A stretch of DNA of 64,000 bases from Enterobacteriaceae bacterium UBA7338 (GCA_002480085.1 DKPJ01000001.1:1-64000); one strand, 5' to 3'; positions 9,122 through 19,001 are shown, counted from the stretch's first letter. Notes: generated by a model not told the origin, from the letters alone. Translations and numbers: made by a program.

Positions 9122-10455
9122 GAGCGCAGCACCGCAAACAGTTCCAGCTCCGGATCGCCCAGCCCACCGGGAACGTAAAATACGCAGTGGCCTTCCGCCA
9201 GCATCGTCTGCGCGGCCGGATGGGTCATATCGAGGATGAAATAGTGATTTTCCAGCCGCAGCGGAACAGCCGCAGGTACATGGGTCATGGCCCTCAGAGG
9301 AACGCCCGGTTCAGAGCTGTTGACGATGCGATCGACCTCCGCCGGACAGCCGGTTCGGCACTGTATCGGAAACATCTCCAGCAGCTGCGACGCAGGCAGT
9401 GACGAACGGACAGAGAGATAAAAATCAGCCTCCTCCCGCAGCCTGGCGTCGTATAGCCGGGCGTGCCAGCGTTTACGCCGGTCATCATGATCAAGCTCTA
9501 CGGCGACCACCCGTGATGGCAGGCTGGCTTCCAGCAGCACCTCCAGCAGCTCGAACAGCGGAATGAATGTCGCGGTCAAATTTTCATGGTGATACGCCGG
9601 GATGTCTTCCGTGGAATGGGACAGCGAAAAGGTGAGCAGGCTGCCAGCCAGCTCCACCAGCACCTGATATAACCGTTCAGGATGCACCTGCGGATGACGC
9701 TGAAAATGCCCCAGCACCGGTTCGGCACTGTTGAGCGCGTTAAGCAGCCAGAACAGGGAGACATCGGCCACGGCAAAATCAGCCATGCGTTCGTTGCTTT
9801 CCCGCCGCATTGCCATCAGGCGTTTCAGGCGGGTTTGCAGCTGCTTCGTCAGCTGCGCCAGCTGCCCGGTTAGCCAGGGGCTAGCCTGTATGCTCAGCAG
9901 CGGAGGAACAAACGTGCTGTCGTGCAGCCAGTAGCCCTGACTGTCCCGGTACAGGCGCGCAACGGGGACCGTCTGATAGTTACCATTGTCCTGCTGGCTG
10001 TCGCGCAGGGTCAGCTCCGGCTGCATGACCGCTATCTGGCGGGCGTCATCACCGAAATGGTTACGCACCTGGCGCCAGGCCTGCCGCCAGCGCACCGGAC
10101 GCTCCGCTTTCTCATCCGGTTGCAGGCAGTTACCGCCATTGTCATATTCAAGAGCAAGCGCCAGAACCACCGTCAGCTCATTAGTCTGAGGCAGCGTCAT
10201 GGCGGGTGGCAGCGGATCGGCATTACCGCTATCCGTCAGGGTGCCGTCTGCAAAACGCACGCACAAATGGCTGGCCCTGAGCTTTCCCTGCTTCAACAGG
10301 GCGTTGTCAAACAACGCCTGCTGCACGCCCCACGGATTGAGCGCGCCCATGCGGGCCACGCTCTCAATACTCCAGGCCGTTGTCGCGGCCTGCTGCTGAA
10401 AATGCTGGGGTGCGATCATCTGCCCCCGCATCCACAGAGGACGTTCTGTTTTCAT
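9118..10455 (-). CDS. tssK: T6SS baseplate protein TssK
   Basis: A 445-residue cytoplasmic baseplate subunit that links the wedge complex to TssL/TssM. The start MKTERPLWMRGQMIAPQHFQQQ is the conserved TssK N-terminus (PLWxEGMxLxPQHFQ), and the family features LFWLLNALNSAEPVL and the central YQVLVELAGSLLTFS helix are present. Length matches the family. It starts 13 bp after tssC and overlaps the tssL start by ATGA. Confidence 0.95.
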   Translation of the reverse strand: MKTERPLWMRGQMIAPQHFQQQAATTAWSIESVARMGALNPWGVQQALFDNALLKQGKLRASHLCVRFADGTLTDSGNADPLPPAMTLPQTNELTVVLALALEYDNGGNCLQPDEKAERPVRWRQAWRQVRNHFGDDARQIAVMQPELTLRDSQQDNGNYQTVPVARLYRDSQGYWLHDSTFVPPLLSIQASPWLTGQLAQLTKQLQTRLKRLMAMRRESNERMADFAVADVSLFWLLNALNSAEPVLGHFQRHPQVHPERLYQVLVELAGSLLTFSLSHSTEDIPAYHHENLTATFIPLFELLEVLLEASLPSRVVAVELDHDDRRKRWHARLYDARLREEADFYLSVRSSLPASQLLEMFPIQCRTGCPAEVDRIVNSSEPGVPLRAMTHVPAAVPLRLENHYFILDMTHPAAQTMLAEGHCVFYVPGGLGDPELELFAVLRS

Positions 10456-10468
10456 CCTGCCTCCGGCG

Positions 10469-12013
10469 TTACGCTTTTGCTTTCGGCATCTGGGAAACCA
10501 GTGACAGGTTGACGTCCATCCCTTCCACCTGGAAATGCGGCACCGCGTACAGCTTCACGCGGAAGAAGCCCGGGTTGTCTTCGATATCTTCCACCACCAC
10601 TTTTGCGTCACGCAGCGGATGGGACGCCTGCAGTTCGTCGCCCGGATCGGTCATCTCCGTCACCAGTCCCTTCACCCAGTTGTTAAGCTCCAGCTCCAGC
10701 AGACGACGATCTTTGGTGGTTCCGATATTCTCGCGCTGAATAATCTTCAGGTAATGAGCGATACGGGACAGCAGGAAGATGTACGGCAGGCGGGCATTAA
10801 TACGGCTGTTAGCGGTCGCATCGGCCGTGTCATACAGCGCTGGTTTCTGTGTGGAGTTGGCCGAGAAGAAGCAGGCATAATCGCGATTCTTGTAATACGA
10901 CAGCGGGATGAAGCCGAGGTTGGCAAATTCAAACTCGCGGGTTTCCGGGATCATCACTTCTGACGGGATCTTCACCTGATTACCGGTGCCGAGATCGTAG
11001 AGGTGGATCGGCAGATCCTGCACCGCACCTCCGGCCTGCGGGCCACGGATCTGTACGCACCAGCCGTTGCTGATGAAGCTTTTCACCATATTGGCGGCAA
11101 ACGCGAACGAGGCGTTGGTCCACAGGTATTTTTCGTGATCCGGGCCTTTCACCTCTTCGATGTAGTTGAAGCTGCGCACCGGCACGGTATCCGGGCCGTA
11201 CGGCAGGCGGCCCAGCACACGCGGCATCACCAGCCCCAGGTAGCGGGAGTCATCGGTATCGCGAAAGGATTTCCATTTAATGTATTCGGCGCGGTCGAAG
11301 TAGTTGCCGATATCTTTAATTGCGGCGACCTCTTCCATGGAATTTTTCAGGAAGAATGTTGGCCCTGCGGAACCAATAAACGGCATATGCGCCGCTGCAG
11401 ACACGCGGGAGATATTTCGCATTAGCGCGACATCCTGCGCGGATGCATCAAACTCATACGCCGAGATGACAGCAGCAATCGGCTCGCCGCCGGGCTGGTC
11501 ATACTCATTGGTGTAAGCGTGCCAGTATAATCCGCTCTGGATAATCTCCGGCGCATCCTCAAAATCCTGGCGTAGGTCATCTTTAGCCACATCCAGAATT
11601 TCAGTTTTCACGTTCTGACGATAGTCGGTGTTATCAACCAGATACTTTAGCCCGCGCCACAGTGACTCAACCCGCTGAAATTCTTCACAATGCATGACTG
11701 CATCCAGCTGGCGGCTGATCTGATAGTCGAGTTCGGCGATGTGATGGTCGATTAAGGTTTTATCGAGCTTCTCCACCTTCTGCCCTGACTGGCGCAGACG
11801 CTCCAGGAACACCTGCACGCCCGCCGTGATGCGTTCGTTGGTTCCCGCTTCGGCCATTGCGGCCTCATCCTGCCAGATACTGAGATCGCTCAGGCTGGAG
11901 GCAGGTTTCAGGTTAATTTTTTCAAACAGGGAAGCATACACCCCTTCCGATGCGGAACGTTCCTGGACGAGCGTCTCACCCGCGGATACAGCGGTATCAT
12001 TCTGTACAGACAT
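10469..12013 (-). CDS. tssC: T6SS contractile sheath large subunit TssC (VipB)
   Basis: A 514-residue sheath protein with the conserved EEFQRVESLWRGLKYLV block, the IAAVISAYEFD and MPFIGSAGPTFF motifs, and the C-terminal PGFFRVKLYAVPHFQVEGMDVNLSLVS. With TssB it forms the contractile sheath whose shortening drives the Hcp tube. ATG 12013 is preferred because AAGGA lies about 8 bases upstream; the ATG at 12019 would be too close to the same site. The gene follows tssB by 23 bp. Confidence 0.96.
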   Translation of the reverse strand: MSVQNDTAVSAGETLVQERSASEGVYASLFEKINLKPASSLSDLSIWQDEAAMAEAGTNERITAGVQVFLERLRQSGQKVEKLDKTLIDHHIAELDYQISRQLDAVMHCEEFQRVESLWRGLKYLVDNTDYRQNVKTEILDVAKDDLRQDFEDAPEIIQSGLYWHAYTNEYDQPGGEPIAAVISAYEFDASAQDVALMRNISRVSAAAHMPFIGSAGPTFFLKNSMEEVAAIKDIGNYFDRAEYIKWKSFRDTDDSRYLGLVMPRVLGRLPYGPDTVPVRSFNYIEEVKGPDHEKYLWTNASFAFAANMVKSFISNGWCVQIRGPQAGGAVQDLPIHLYDLGTGNQVKIPSEVMIPETREFEFANLGFIPLSYYKNRDYACFFSANSTQKPALYDTADATANSRINARLPYIFLLSRIAHYLKIIQRENIGTTKDRRLLELELNNWVKGLVTEMTDPGDELQASHPLRDAKVVVEDIEDNPGFFRVKLYAVPHFQVEGMDVNLSLVSQMPKAKA

Positions 12014-12036
12014 CAGCATTTTCCTTAATTTTTCCG

Positions 12037-12528
12037 TCAGGCTTTCGGGGCGAGGGCCGCAATTTCGTTGCGCAGTTCATTGCTTAGCGTTGGGTCACGT
12101 AATATGACTTCCAGCTCCCGGCGAAAGGTGGCGTTATCCAGTAGATTTGATTTGAGATCGCGCAGCAGGCTGCGCATGGCGAGCATGGCTTTTAACTGCG
12201 GGATCTGACGGGCCACCTGCTCCGGCTCAAAGTCCTTCATATCCTTAAAGCTGAGATGAATGCTCTCTTCACTGCCGTCACCCGCAAGGGTATTTTCCAC
12301 GGAGAGATTAACGGACGGAGAAAGTTCGGATAAAACGCTGTTCAGGTTATTTTTGTTGACGTTGATTTTGTCACGCTCAGACACGGGACGGTTTTCCTGC
12401 CCGTTGCTAAAATCACCCGCCACCAGCAATTTAAGCGGTAGCTCAACTTTTTTCTGTGCCCCGCCGGTGTGCAATGAGAGACGGAGATTAATTCGGGCCT
12501 TGGGTATTTCTTCCTGGTATGACGACAT
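12037..12528 (-). CDS. tssB: T6SS contractile sheath small subunit TssB (VipA)
   Basis: A 163-residue partner of TssC. It shows the conserved ARINLRLSLHTGGAQKKVELPLK core divided around the N-terminus, LLVAGDFSNG, and SFKDMKDFEPEQVARQIPQL. The ATG at 12528 has a strong AGGAGAG site six bases upstream; an upstream in-frame extension of 30 residues is rejected. It is the first gene of the visible T6SS operon, after a 572-bp AT-rich region. Confidence 0.95.
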   Translation of the reverse strand: MSSYQEEIPKARINLRLSLHTGGAQKKVELPLKLLVAGDFSNGQENRPVSERDKINVNKNNLNSVLSELSPSVNLSVENTLAGDGSEESIHLSFKDMKDFEPEQVARQIPQLKAMLAMRSLLRDLKSNLLDNATFRRELEVILRDPTLSNELRNEIAALAPKA

Positions 12529-13100
12529 AGCAACTCTCCTTTTCGCCGTGATCGAAAATGTTTTAAACGGGATCATGCCAAAAATTAATAGATACCCGCG
12601 CCGCATTATCACGGCCACAAATAAATAGGGGTAAAACAGGTGATTACGTAAAAAAATACTACGCTGGTTACCCGTAATAACAAGAGGGGCGATTCGTTAG
12701 AAATGTAAATAGAGATGATCGAAAACTGCACACCCCTGAGCATTAATAACGTTAAACATAGGCATGAAACAGGGCCGCGGATGCTGAAGCCAGCGTATTC
12801 CTGGTCCCCAACCCTATAAAAAATTTTATTTATTTTTTCCGTGAAAATATTTCCATCCGGTAACAATTAAGGTTACGCCTTATTCTAAAAGAGATTATCG
12901 CCAGCGAAAAAAAAGCACTTTTTGCCTCAATTAATAAATACGTTGAATATTTAATAAGAAAACATTCATAAATAAAAAACCACATTCATTCATCTCTTTG
13001 TTAGGGTAGACATCGAAACACTACATTCACAAAATAAATGTATAAAATGCTCTGCAGCGGTTATAATCCCGACACGACTTGACTGGATTTAGCAACGAAT
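12529..13100. other. AT-rich intergenic region between divergent tssB and yaiL
   Basis: No convincing gene is seen in these 572 bp. The stretch 12640-13040 is markedly AT-rich with many A and T runs, unlike its GC-rich flanks, the kind of sequence H-NS often covers at T6SS promoters (inference). It must hold the tssB promoter. TATAAT at 13062-13067 is a plausible -10 element for yaiL, though no good -35 is apparent. Confidence 0.5.
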
Positions 13101-13640
13101 ATGACAAAGTTAACCCTACAGGAGCAGATGCTCAAAGCTGGCTTAGTGAGCAGCAAGAAAATGGCCAAAGTGCAGCGCACGGCCAAGAAATCGCGGGTTC
13201 AGGCGCGTGAAGCCAGAGAGGCGGTAGAAGAGAACAAAAAAGCCCAGCTTGAGCGCGATAAGCAGCTCAGCGAGCAGCAGAAGCAGGCGGCCTTAGCCAA
13301 AGAGTATAAAGCTCAGATCAAGCAACTTATTGAGATGAACAGGATTGTCATTTCTAAAGGTGATATTGGCTATAACTTTACCGATGGCAATCTGATCAAA
13401 AAAGTCTACGTCGATAAAACGACGCAGGCGCAGCTTATTAGTGGTCGTCTCGCCATTGCGCGTCTGGCTACGGATAACAGCGCTGAGAGCGAATACGCGA
13501 TCATTCCTGCCAGCGTGGCTGACAAGATTGCCCAGCGTGATGCGAGCAGCATTGTGTTACGCAGCGAGCTTAGCGAGCAGGCCAAAGACGAAGACGATCC
13601 GTATGCCGATTTTGTCGTGCCTGACGATTTGATGTGGTAA
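13101..13640 (+). CDS. yaiL: DUF2058 protein YaiL
   Basis: A 179-residue soluble protein nearly identical in layout to E. coli YaiL: start TKLTLQEQMLKAGLVSSKK, then a long charged helix rich in K, R, E and Q (about 20-75) that is probably coiled coil, then a globular half with DGNLIKKVYVDK and IPASVADKIAQRDAS, and an acidic end DEDDPYADFVVPDDLMW. Function is not established; older annotation calls it a nucleoprotein. In E. coli yaiL lies elsewhere, so the neighbours lysU and the T6SS mark a rearranged junction. A strong terminator follows. Confidence 0.93.
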   Translation: MTKLTLQEQMLKAGLVSSKKMAKVQRTAKKSRVQAREAREAVEENKKAQLERDKQLSEQQKQAALAKEYKAQIKQLIEMNRIVISKGDIGYNFTDGNLIKKVYVDKTTQAQLISGRLAIARLATDNSAESEYAIIPASVADKIAQRDASSIVLRSELSEQAKDEDDPYADFVVPDDLMW

Positions 13641-13649
13641 GTAAGAGTA

Positions 13650-13682
13650 AGCCGGATAAGCGCAGCGTTATCCGGCTTTTTT
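13650..13682 (+). terminator. Intrinsic terminator after yaiL (REP-like stem)
   Basis: A 10-bp perfect stem (13650-13659 with 13668-13677, loop of eight) followed by six Ts on the plus strand. The stem sequence GCCGGATAA resembles a REP arm, so a REP-type hairpin may have been recruited as terminator. Confidence 0.85.
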
Positions 13683-13689
13683 GCAGGCG

Positions 13690-15207
13690 TTACTTAACCG
13701 GACGCATCGCCGGGAAGAGGATCACGTCGCGGATAGTGTGGCTGTTAGTGAACAGCATCACCATACGGTCGATACCAATCCCCAGTCCCGCCGTCGGCGG
13801 CAGGCCGTGCTCCAGTGCGGTCACGTAGTCTTCGTCAAAGAACATCGCCTCGTCGTCACCGGCGGCTTTCGCATCCACCTGGTCCTGGAAGCGCTGGGCC
13901 TGGTCTTCCGCGTCGTTCAGCTCGCTGAAGCCGTTGCCGATCTCACGTCCGCCGATGAAGAACTCAAAGCGGTCGGTGATCTCCGGATTCTCGTCGTTAC
14001 GACGCGCCAGCGGGGAGACTTCTGCCGGGTACTCGGTGATAAAGGTCGGCTGGATGAGATGTGCTTCAGCCACTTCATCAAAGATCTCAGTGACGATACG
14101 GCCCAGACCCCAGCTCTTCTCAACGTGAATACCAATTGACTCAGCTAATGCTTTGGCCGCATCAACGTTATCCAGGTCGGCCATGTTGGTCTCCGGACGG
14201 TACTTCTTGATCGCCTCGCGCATGGTCAGCTTCTCAAACGGCTTGCCGAAGTCGAAGGTCTCCTCACCGTAAGGTACCTCGGTGGTGCCCAGAATATCCT
14301 GTGCCAGGGTACGGAACAGGGACTCGGTCAGCTCGATCAGATTCTTATAGTCCGCGTAGGCCATGTAGAGTTCCATCATGGTGAACTCAGGGTTATGGCG
14401 CACGGAGATCCCTTCGTTACGGAAGTTACGGTTGATCTCAAACACGCGCTCAAAGCCGCCTACGACCAGACGCTTGAGGTACAGCTCCGGCGCAATACGC
14501 AGGTACATGTCCATGTCCAGCGCATTGTGATAGGTGATGAACGGGCGCGCGGATGCCCCTCCCGGGATCGCCTGCATCATCGGGGTTTCCACTTCCATAA
14601 AGTCGCGGCCCACCATGAACTGGCGGATGCCCGCTAAAATCCGCGAGCGTACCTTAAAGGTGTTGCGGGACTCATCGTTGGAGATGAGATCCAGGTAACG
14701 CTGACGGTAGCGGGCCTCCTGATCCTGCAGGCCGTGGAACTTGTCCGGCAGCGGGCGCAGGGCTTTGGTCAGCAGGCGCAGCTCGGTGCAGTGGATGGAC
14801 AGCTCACCGGTCTTGGTCTTGAACAGCCTGCCTTTCGCGCCGAGGATATCGCCCAGGTCCCACTTTTTGAACTGCTCGTTATAGATCTCTTCCGGCAGGT
14901 CGTCTCGGGAGACGTAGAGCTGGATGCGGCCGCCAACGTCCTGCAGGGTGACGAAGGACGCCTTGCCCATGATACGGCGGGTCATCATCCGGCCGGCCAC
15001 GCTCACCTCCACGTTCAGCGCTTCCAGCTCGTCGTTCTCTTTTGCGTCAAACTCGGCGTGCAGCGCATCGGAAGTGCGATCGCGGCGGAAGTCGTTCGGG
15101 AACGCAACGCCCTGCTCACGCAGCTGCGCCAGCTTCTCGCGGCGGTTTTTTAGTTCACTGTTAAGATCGGATGCCTCGTCGGCATCGTGCACCAGTTGTT
15201 CGGACAT
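13690..15207 (-). CDS. lysU: Lysyl-tRNA synthetase, LysU-type by synteny
   Basis: A 505-residue class II aminoacyl-tRNA synthetase that charges tRNA-Lys. An N-terminal OB-fold anticodon domain (about 60-150, with GKASFVTLQDVGGRIQLYV) is followed by the catalytic core with motif 2 ERVFEINRNFRNEG and motif 3 GLGIGIDRMVMLF. LysS and LysU are close paralogues. The position directly after dtpC and the cad genes is the E. coli lysU position, which decides the name. It lies 17 bp after dtpC, so cotranscription with that gene is likely in part. Confidence 0.9.
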   Translation of the reverse strand: MSEQLVHDADEASDLNSELKNRREKLAQLREQGVAFPNDFRRDRTSDALHAEFDAKENDELEALNVEVSVAGRMMTRRIMGKASFVTLQDVGGRIQLYVSRDDLPEEIYNEQFKKWDLGDILGAKGRLFKTKTGELSIHCTELRLLTKALRPLPDKFHGLQDQEARYRQRYLDLISNDESRNTFKVRSRILAGIRQFMVGRDFMEVETPMMQAIPGGASARPFITYHNALDMDMYLRIAPELYLKRLVVGGFERVFEINRNFRNEGISVRHNPEFTMMELYMAYADYKNLIELTESLFRTLAQDILGTTEVPYGEETFDFGKPFEKLTMREAIKKYRPETNMADLDNVDAAKALAESIGIHVEKSWGLGRIVTEIFDEVAEAHLIQPTFITEYPAEVSPLARRNDENPEITDRFEFFIGGREIGNGFSELNDAEDQAQRFQDQVDAKAAGDDEAMFFDEDYVTALEHGLPPTAGLGIGIDRMVMLFTNSHTIRDVILFPAMRPVK

Positions 15208-15224
15208 GCTGTCTCCTTATAGAG

Positions 15225-16694
15225 TTAATCACGACTGGGTTGCTGTATGCAGGGGGCCGGAGACATAAGCGTCAACCTCGCAGCGGCAAGTAGCGCCACA
15301 ATCAGCGCCACGCAGCCGAAGGTCCACAGTCCCATCTGCGAAAAAAAGTGTTGGTAAGCGGCGAGCGCAGCGGTACTGGACTGCGGCTCGGTGGTTTGCT
15401 GGGCCACGACGCCCGCCAGCCAGTTAGCAACCGCGCCGGTTGCCAGCATATAGATACCGGTCAGTACGCCGGCCACGCCGGGCATGTTGAAACGGGTAAT
15501 TTGCGCCATTGCCACCGGGTCGATAAACAGCTCGGCAAAGCCCATCAGCGCCAGGCCAGCAATCATCAGGCTCATCGAGGCATGGCCCTCCTGCTGGCCG
15601 CCATGGGCATTCAGCGCCAGCAGCATAAAACCGCCTGTCATCAGCACGAGACCAAACGCAAACTTCAGCCATATGCGCAGTGGCGAGTGGACGCCGCCCC
15701 GAGGGCTTGCCAGCCACGCCAGCACGACGCCTGCCGCCATTACCGCAACGGCGTTTACCGACTGGAACAGCGCGGTCGGGATCTCTGCATGAAAAATATG
15801 ACGGTTAACAAAGCGATCGATAAACAGGCTGATAGAGCTACCGCCCTGCTGCGCCAGCACCCAGAACAGCGTGCCGGTTATCATCAGCAGGACGATCTGC
15901 CACAGGGCGCGACGGTGCTGTGGAAACTTCACCATGATGCGCGCCACAATCCGGGCGGCGATGGCGCAGACGATGGCCAGCAGGTAGCCAGCCCAGTTGT
16001 TTTTCAGCAGCAGAGAGAAGAAGAACGGGGCGACGCACAGGAGCAGTACCATCCAGGCCCAGGCGGGCAGCATAAAGCTCGCCGCGCAGAGGGCCGGTTT
16101 GTTCATGCTTCGGACGTGGCGAAAATGGCGGTGGCCGCTTAAAAAGATGACCAGACCGATAAACATGCCGATGCCCGCCAGCGCGAAACCCGCATGCCAG
16201 CCGTACCAGTGTGCCACCAGCCCACAGGCTATCGGCGCGGCTATCGAGCCGACGTTTCCCGCAGCATAGAGCAGCGCAAACCCGCCGTCCCGACGTGTAT
16301 CCTCGGGCGTATACATTTCACCCAGCAGGCAGCTGACGTTAGATTTAAACAGGCCATAGCCGCAGATAATGATGGCCAGCGCAAGATAGAGGCTTTTTGT
16401 GGAGTCAGAACCCAGGCCCAGCACGACGTGCCCAAGGGTCATCAACAGTGCGCCAGCAACAACCGCCGGGCGATTGCCAAGCAGGCGGTCGGCAAGCCAG
16501 CCGCCGAGAATAGGAGTAACGTAAACTAACGAAGCGTAGGCGCTAAACAGGCTGATCGCATGCCTGTCACTAAAGCCGAGCTGATGGGTAAGATAGAGGA
16601 TGAGTAAGGCACGCATGCCGTAAAAGCTGAAGTACTCCCAGATTTGGATCGCGACGATGTAGTAAATCGCGCGCGGCTGTGAGGGTGTTTTCAT
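15225..16694 (-). CDS. dtpC: Di/tripeptide:proton symporter DtpC (YjdL)
   Basis: A 489-residue POT/PTR-family transporter of the inner membrane with the expected series of hydrophobic helices. The helix 1 signature IQIWEYFSFYGMRALL has the variant WEYFSFYG in place of ExxERFxYYG, as in E. coli YjdL. GGWLADRLLG and the RDGGFALLYAAGNVGSIAAP block are typical. YjdL prefers dipeptides with a positively charged residue, notably lysine. It follows cadA by 87 bp containing a REP element, so it probably adds lysine peptide uptake to the Cad acid response (inference). Confidence 0.93.
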   Translation of the reverse strand: MKTPSQPRAIYYIVAIQIWEYFSFYGMRALLILYLTHQLGFSDRHAISLFSAYASLVYVTPILGGWLADRLLGNRPAVVAGALLMTLGHVVLGLGSDSTKSLYLALAIIICGYGLFKSNVSCLLGEMYTPEDTRRDGGFALLYAAGNVGSIAAPIACGLVAHWYGWHAGFALAGIGMFIGLVIFLSGHRHFRHVRSMNKPALCAASFMLPAWAWMVLLLCVAPFFFSLLLKNNWAGYLLAIVCAIAARIVARIMVKFPQHRRALWQIVLLMITGTLFWVLAQQGGSSISLFIDRFVNRHIFHAEIPTALFQSVNAVAVMAAGVVLAWLASPRGGVHSPLRIWLKFAFGLVLMTGGFMLLALNAHGGQQEGHASMSLMIAGLALMGFAELFIDPVAMAQITRFNMPGVAGVLTGIYMLATGAVANWLAGVVAQQTTEPQSSTAALAAYQHFFSQMGLWTFGCVALIVALLAAARLTLMSPAPCIQQPSRD

Positions 16695-16719
16695 AGGGTC
16701 TCCCTGGGCTGTGGGATTT

Positions 16720-16766
16720 GCCGGGTGGCGCTACGCTTACCCGGCCTACGATCTTGTAGGCCGGGC
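16720..16766. repeat. REP/BIME element between cadA and dtpC
   Basis: Two inverted REP-like arms: a hairpin ending GGCCTAC and, after seven bases, a reversed arm GTAGGCCGGGC. The same consensus recurs at 32718, 41340 and 53147. It may stabilise the upstream cadBA message. Confidence 0.8.
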
Positions 16767-16781
16767 AGGCTCCTTTATTAT

Positions 16782-18923
16782 TTATTTATCGTTTTTCAGT
16801 ACCTTGACGGTGTAACGGCCATCCTTCTGACGATAGGCACCGTGAATATCCGTTTCGAAGCCCGGGTAGTGCGCGCCGATTTCACACAGCATCTGCAGGA
16901 ACTCCAGCACTGGACGGCTCTCTTCGGTGATCATCTCTCCCGGCATCACCAGCGGAACGCCCGGCGGATACGGCAGGATCATGTTGGCATTAATACGGCC
17001 AACCATCTCTTCGAGATAGACCTCTTCGGTCTGGCCGTGCAGCTCTTTCTGGAACGCCGCAAACGGGGTCATCACCATAGACGGCAGCACTTCAAAGGCG
17101 CGGAACATCAGATCCGGCAGGTTGTGCTTCTCAACCAGCTTATGAATATTCTGCGCCAGCTCCTGAACACGCATGTTTTCATAGAACTCAGGATCCTCGC
17201 GATACAGCGACGGCAGCAGATTTTTCACCCGCAGGTTGAGATCGAAGCCGCGTTTAAAATCGGTCAGGGCGCGCAGCAGGCTCAGCGCTTTGGTCTTATC
17301 GATACCGATGCTGAACAGGAACAGCAGGTTATAAGGCCCGGTTTTTTCTACCACGATGCCGCGTTCATCCAGGTATTTCGCCACGATGCTGGCCGGGATC
17401 CCGAACTCATCCATCGCGCCGTCTTTCGTCATCCCCGGCGTCAGAATGGTGACCTTGATCGGGTCGAGGTACATGTGCTCGTTATCGATGTTTTTGAAAC
17501 CGTGCCAGGCGCTGTCAGAGCGCAGCGGCCAGCATTCGGGTTGGTCGATATGCTCCGGCTGCCAGACATCAAAGAACCAGCCTTCAGACTCCCCTTTCAG
17601 GCGTTTGATCTCCTTACGGAACTTGATGGCGCGCTGGATAGAGCCGTCAATCAGGCGCTTCCCGGCATTGCCTTTCATCATCGCCGCGGCGGTTTCGGTA
17701 GAGGCCACGATGCCGTAGTGCGGCGAGGTGGTGGTGTGCATCATAAAGGCTTCGTTAAAGGTCTCTTCATTAACCTCACCTTTCACGTGGATCATCGATG
17801 CCTGGGAGAAAGCCGCCAGCAGCTTGTGCGTGGACTGGGTTTCATAGATCACCTTCCCTTCCACGCGGCCACCGCTCATCCCGCACTTACCGGCGTAGAT
17901 TGGTGAGAAGTTGGTATAGGGAACCCAGGCAGAGTCAAAGTGGATCGACTTCACGTCGAGGGTTTTCTTGATGTAGTCCGTGTTGTAGAGCAGGCCGTCG
18001 TAGGTAGAGTTGGTGATCACCGCGTGCACCGGCCAGCTGGCATTGCGGGTCTCTTTGACGCGCTTAGCGATAGTGGCATGCTGGAACTCGCTCTGCGGGA
18101 TCCCGCCGAGAATACCGTAGGCGTTGCGGGTAGGACGGAAATAGATGGGCGTTATGTCGCTCATCATCATCAGATGCGTCAGCGACTTATGGCAGTTACG
18201 GTCAATCAGCACGGTACTGCCCGCTGGCGCAGAGTACATGCCGACGATTTTATTGGCGGTGGAGGTACCGTTGGTCACCATATAGCTGCGTTCAGCATTG
18301 AATACGCGAGCGATATACTCCTCAGCCTCCTTATGCGGACCGCTGTGATCCAGCAGCGAGCCCAGCTCGGAGACCGATATCGAAACGTCAGATTTCATGG
18401 TGTTCGGGCCGAAAAAGTCATAAAAGAGGCTGCCGACCGGGCTTTTCTGGAAAGCCGTTCCGCCCATATGGCCCGGGGTGCAGAAGGTGTACTTACCTTC
18501 GCGCACATATTTGAATAGCGCTTTGGTTAACGGCGGCAGGATAGCGTCGATATACTCATCGGTGTTCTGCTTAATTTTATGCGCGATGTCTTCAGCGGCA
18601 CCCAGCGCATACTCAAAGAAGCGCACCTGCATGCGCAGATCGTTGAGGCTGACATCAAGGGTAGAGTAGGTGTTGGCGAACGCGTACAGCGGCATATACT
18701 CGTTCATCTTGCTGATCTCTTCGCACAGCTCGAGATTGTACTTATCCCAGTCGAAGATAACGCCGCACAGGCGAGCATTGTTTTCAATAAGCTTCAGCAG
18801 ATCGTCACGATCGTTGGGGTAAACAACACGGAAGTCGAGGCGTTCAAGGGCACGGTGCAGTTCACGGATGGGCTCTTCTTTAAAATAGACGCCCATATGA
18901 TTCATGATAGCAATTACGTTCAT
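16782..18923 (-). CDS. cadA: Inducible lysine decarboxylase CadA (LdcI)
   Basis: A 713-residue PLP-dependent fold-type I decarboxylase that converts lysine to cadaverine and CO2, consuming a cytoplasmic proton; the family forms decamers. It shows the N-terminal wing domain, TFCTPGHMGGTAFQKSP, the HFDSAWVPYTNF block with the PLP-contacting aspartate, and STHKLLAAFSQ, whose lysine is the cofactor-binding residue (K367 in E. coli). ATG 18923 follows GGAGATTTGATT; an earlier in-frame TTG is rejected. It forms an operon with cadB, separated by 78 bp with a hairpin. Confidence 0.97.
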   Translation of the reverse strand: MNVIAIMNHMGVYFKEEPIRELHRALERLDFRVVYPNDRDDLLKLIENNARLCGVIFDWDKYNLELCEEISKMNEYMPLYAFANTYSTLDVSLNDLRMQVRFFEYALGAAEDIAHKIKQNTDEYIDAILPPLTKALFKYVREGKYTFCTPGHMGGTAFQKSPVGSLFYDFFGPNTMKSDVSISVSELGSLLDHSGPHKEAEEYIARVFNAERSYMVTNGTSTANKIVGMYSAPAGSTVLIDRNCHKSLTHLMMMSDITPIYFRPTRNAYGILGGIPQSEFQHATIAKRVKETRNASWPVHAVITNSTYDGLLYNTDYIKKTLDVKSIHFDSAWVPYTNFSPIYAGKCGMSGGRVEGKVIYETQSTHKLLAAFSQASMIHVKGEVNEETFNEAFMMHTTTSPHYGIVASTETAAAMMKGNAGKRLIDGSIQRAIKFRKEIKRLKGESEGWFFDVWQPEHIDQPECWPLRSDSAWHGFKNIDNEHMYLDPIKVTILTPGMTKDGAMDEFGIPASIVAKYLDERGIVVEKTGPYNLLFLFSIGIDKTKALSLLRALTDFKRGFDLNLRVKNLLPSLYREDPEFYENMRVQELAQNIHKLVEKHNLPDLMFRAFEVLPSMVMTPFAAFQKELHGQTEEVYLEEMVGRINANMILPYPPGVPLVMPGEMITEESRPVLEFLQMLCEIGAHYPGFETDIHGAYRQKDGRYTVKVLKNDK

Positions 18924-18945
18924 AATCAAATCTCCGGGTAGAGCA

Positions 18946-18983
18946 AGCCCCTCCCGCCATAGGTGACAGGTGAAAGAGGGGCT
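18946..18983 (-). other. cadB-cadA intercistronic stem-loop
   Basis: An 8-bp perfect stem (18946-18953 with 18976-18983) in the 78-bp gap, with no T-run after it on the minus strand. It is more likely an RNA-stability element or partial attenuator than a full terminator. Confidence 0.6.
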
Positions 18984-19001
18984 GCGGGAAAGGGTTAAGG
19001 G

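Noticed and set aside
12609..12866. An 85-codon minus-strand frame in the tssB upstream region
   Set aside because: No ribosome site, no domain, and it lies in an AT-rich stretch that must hold the tssB promoter.
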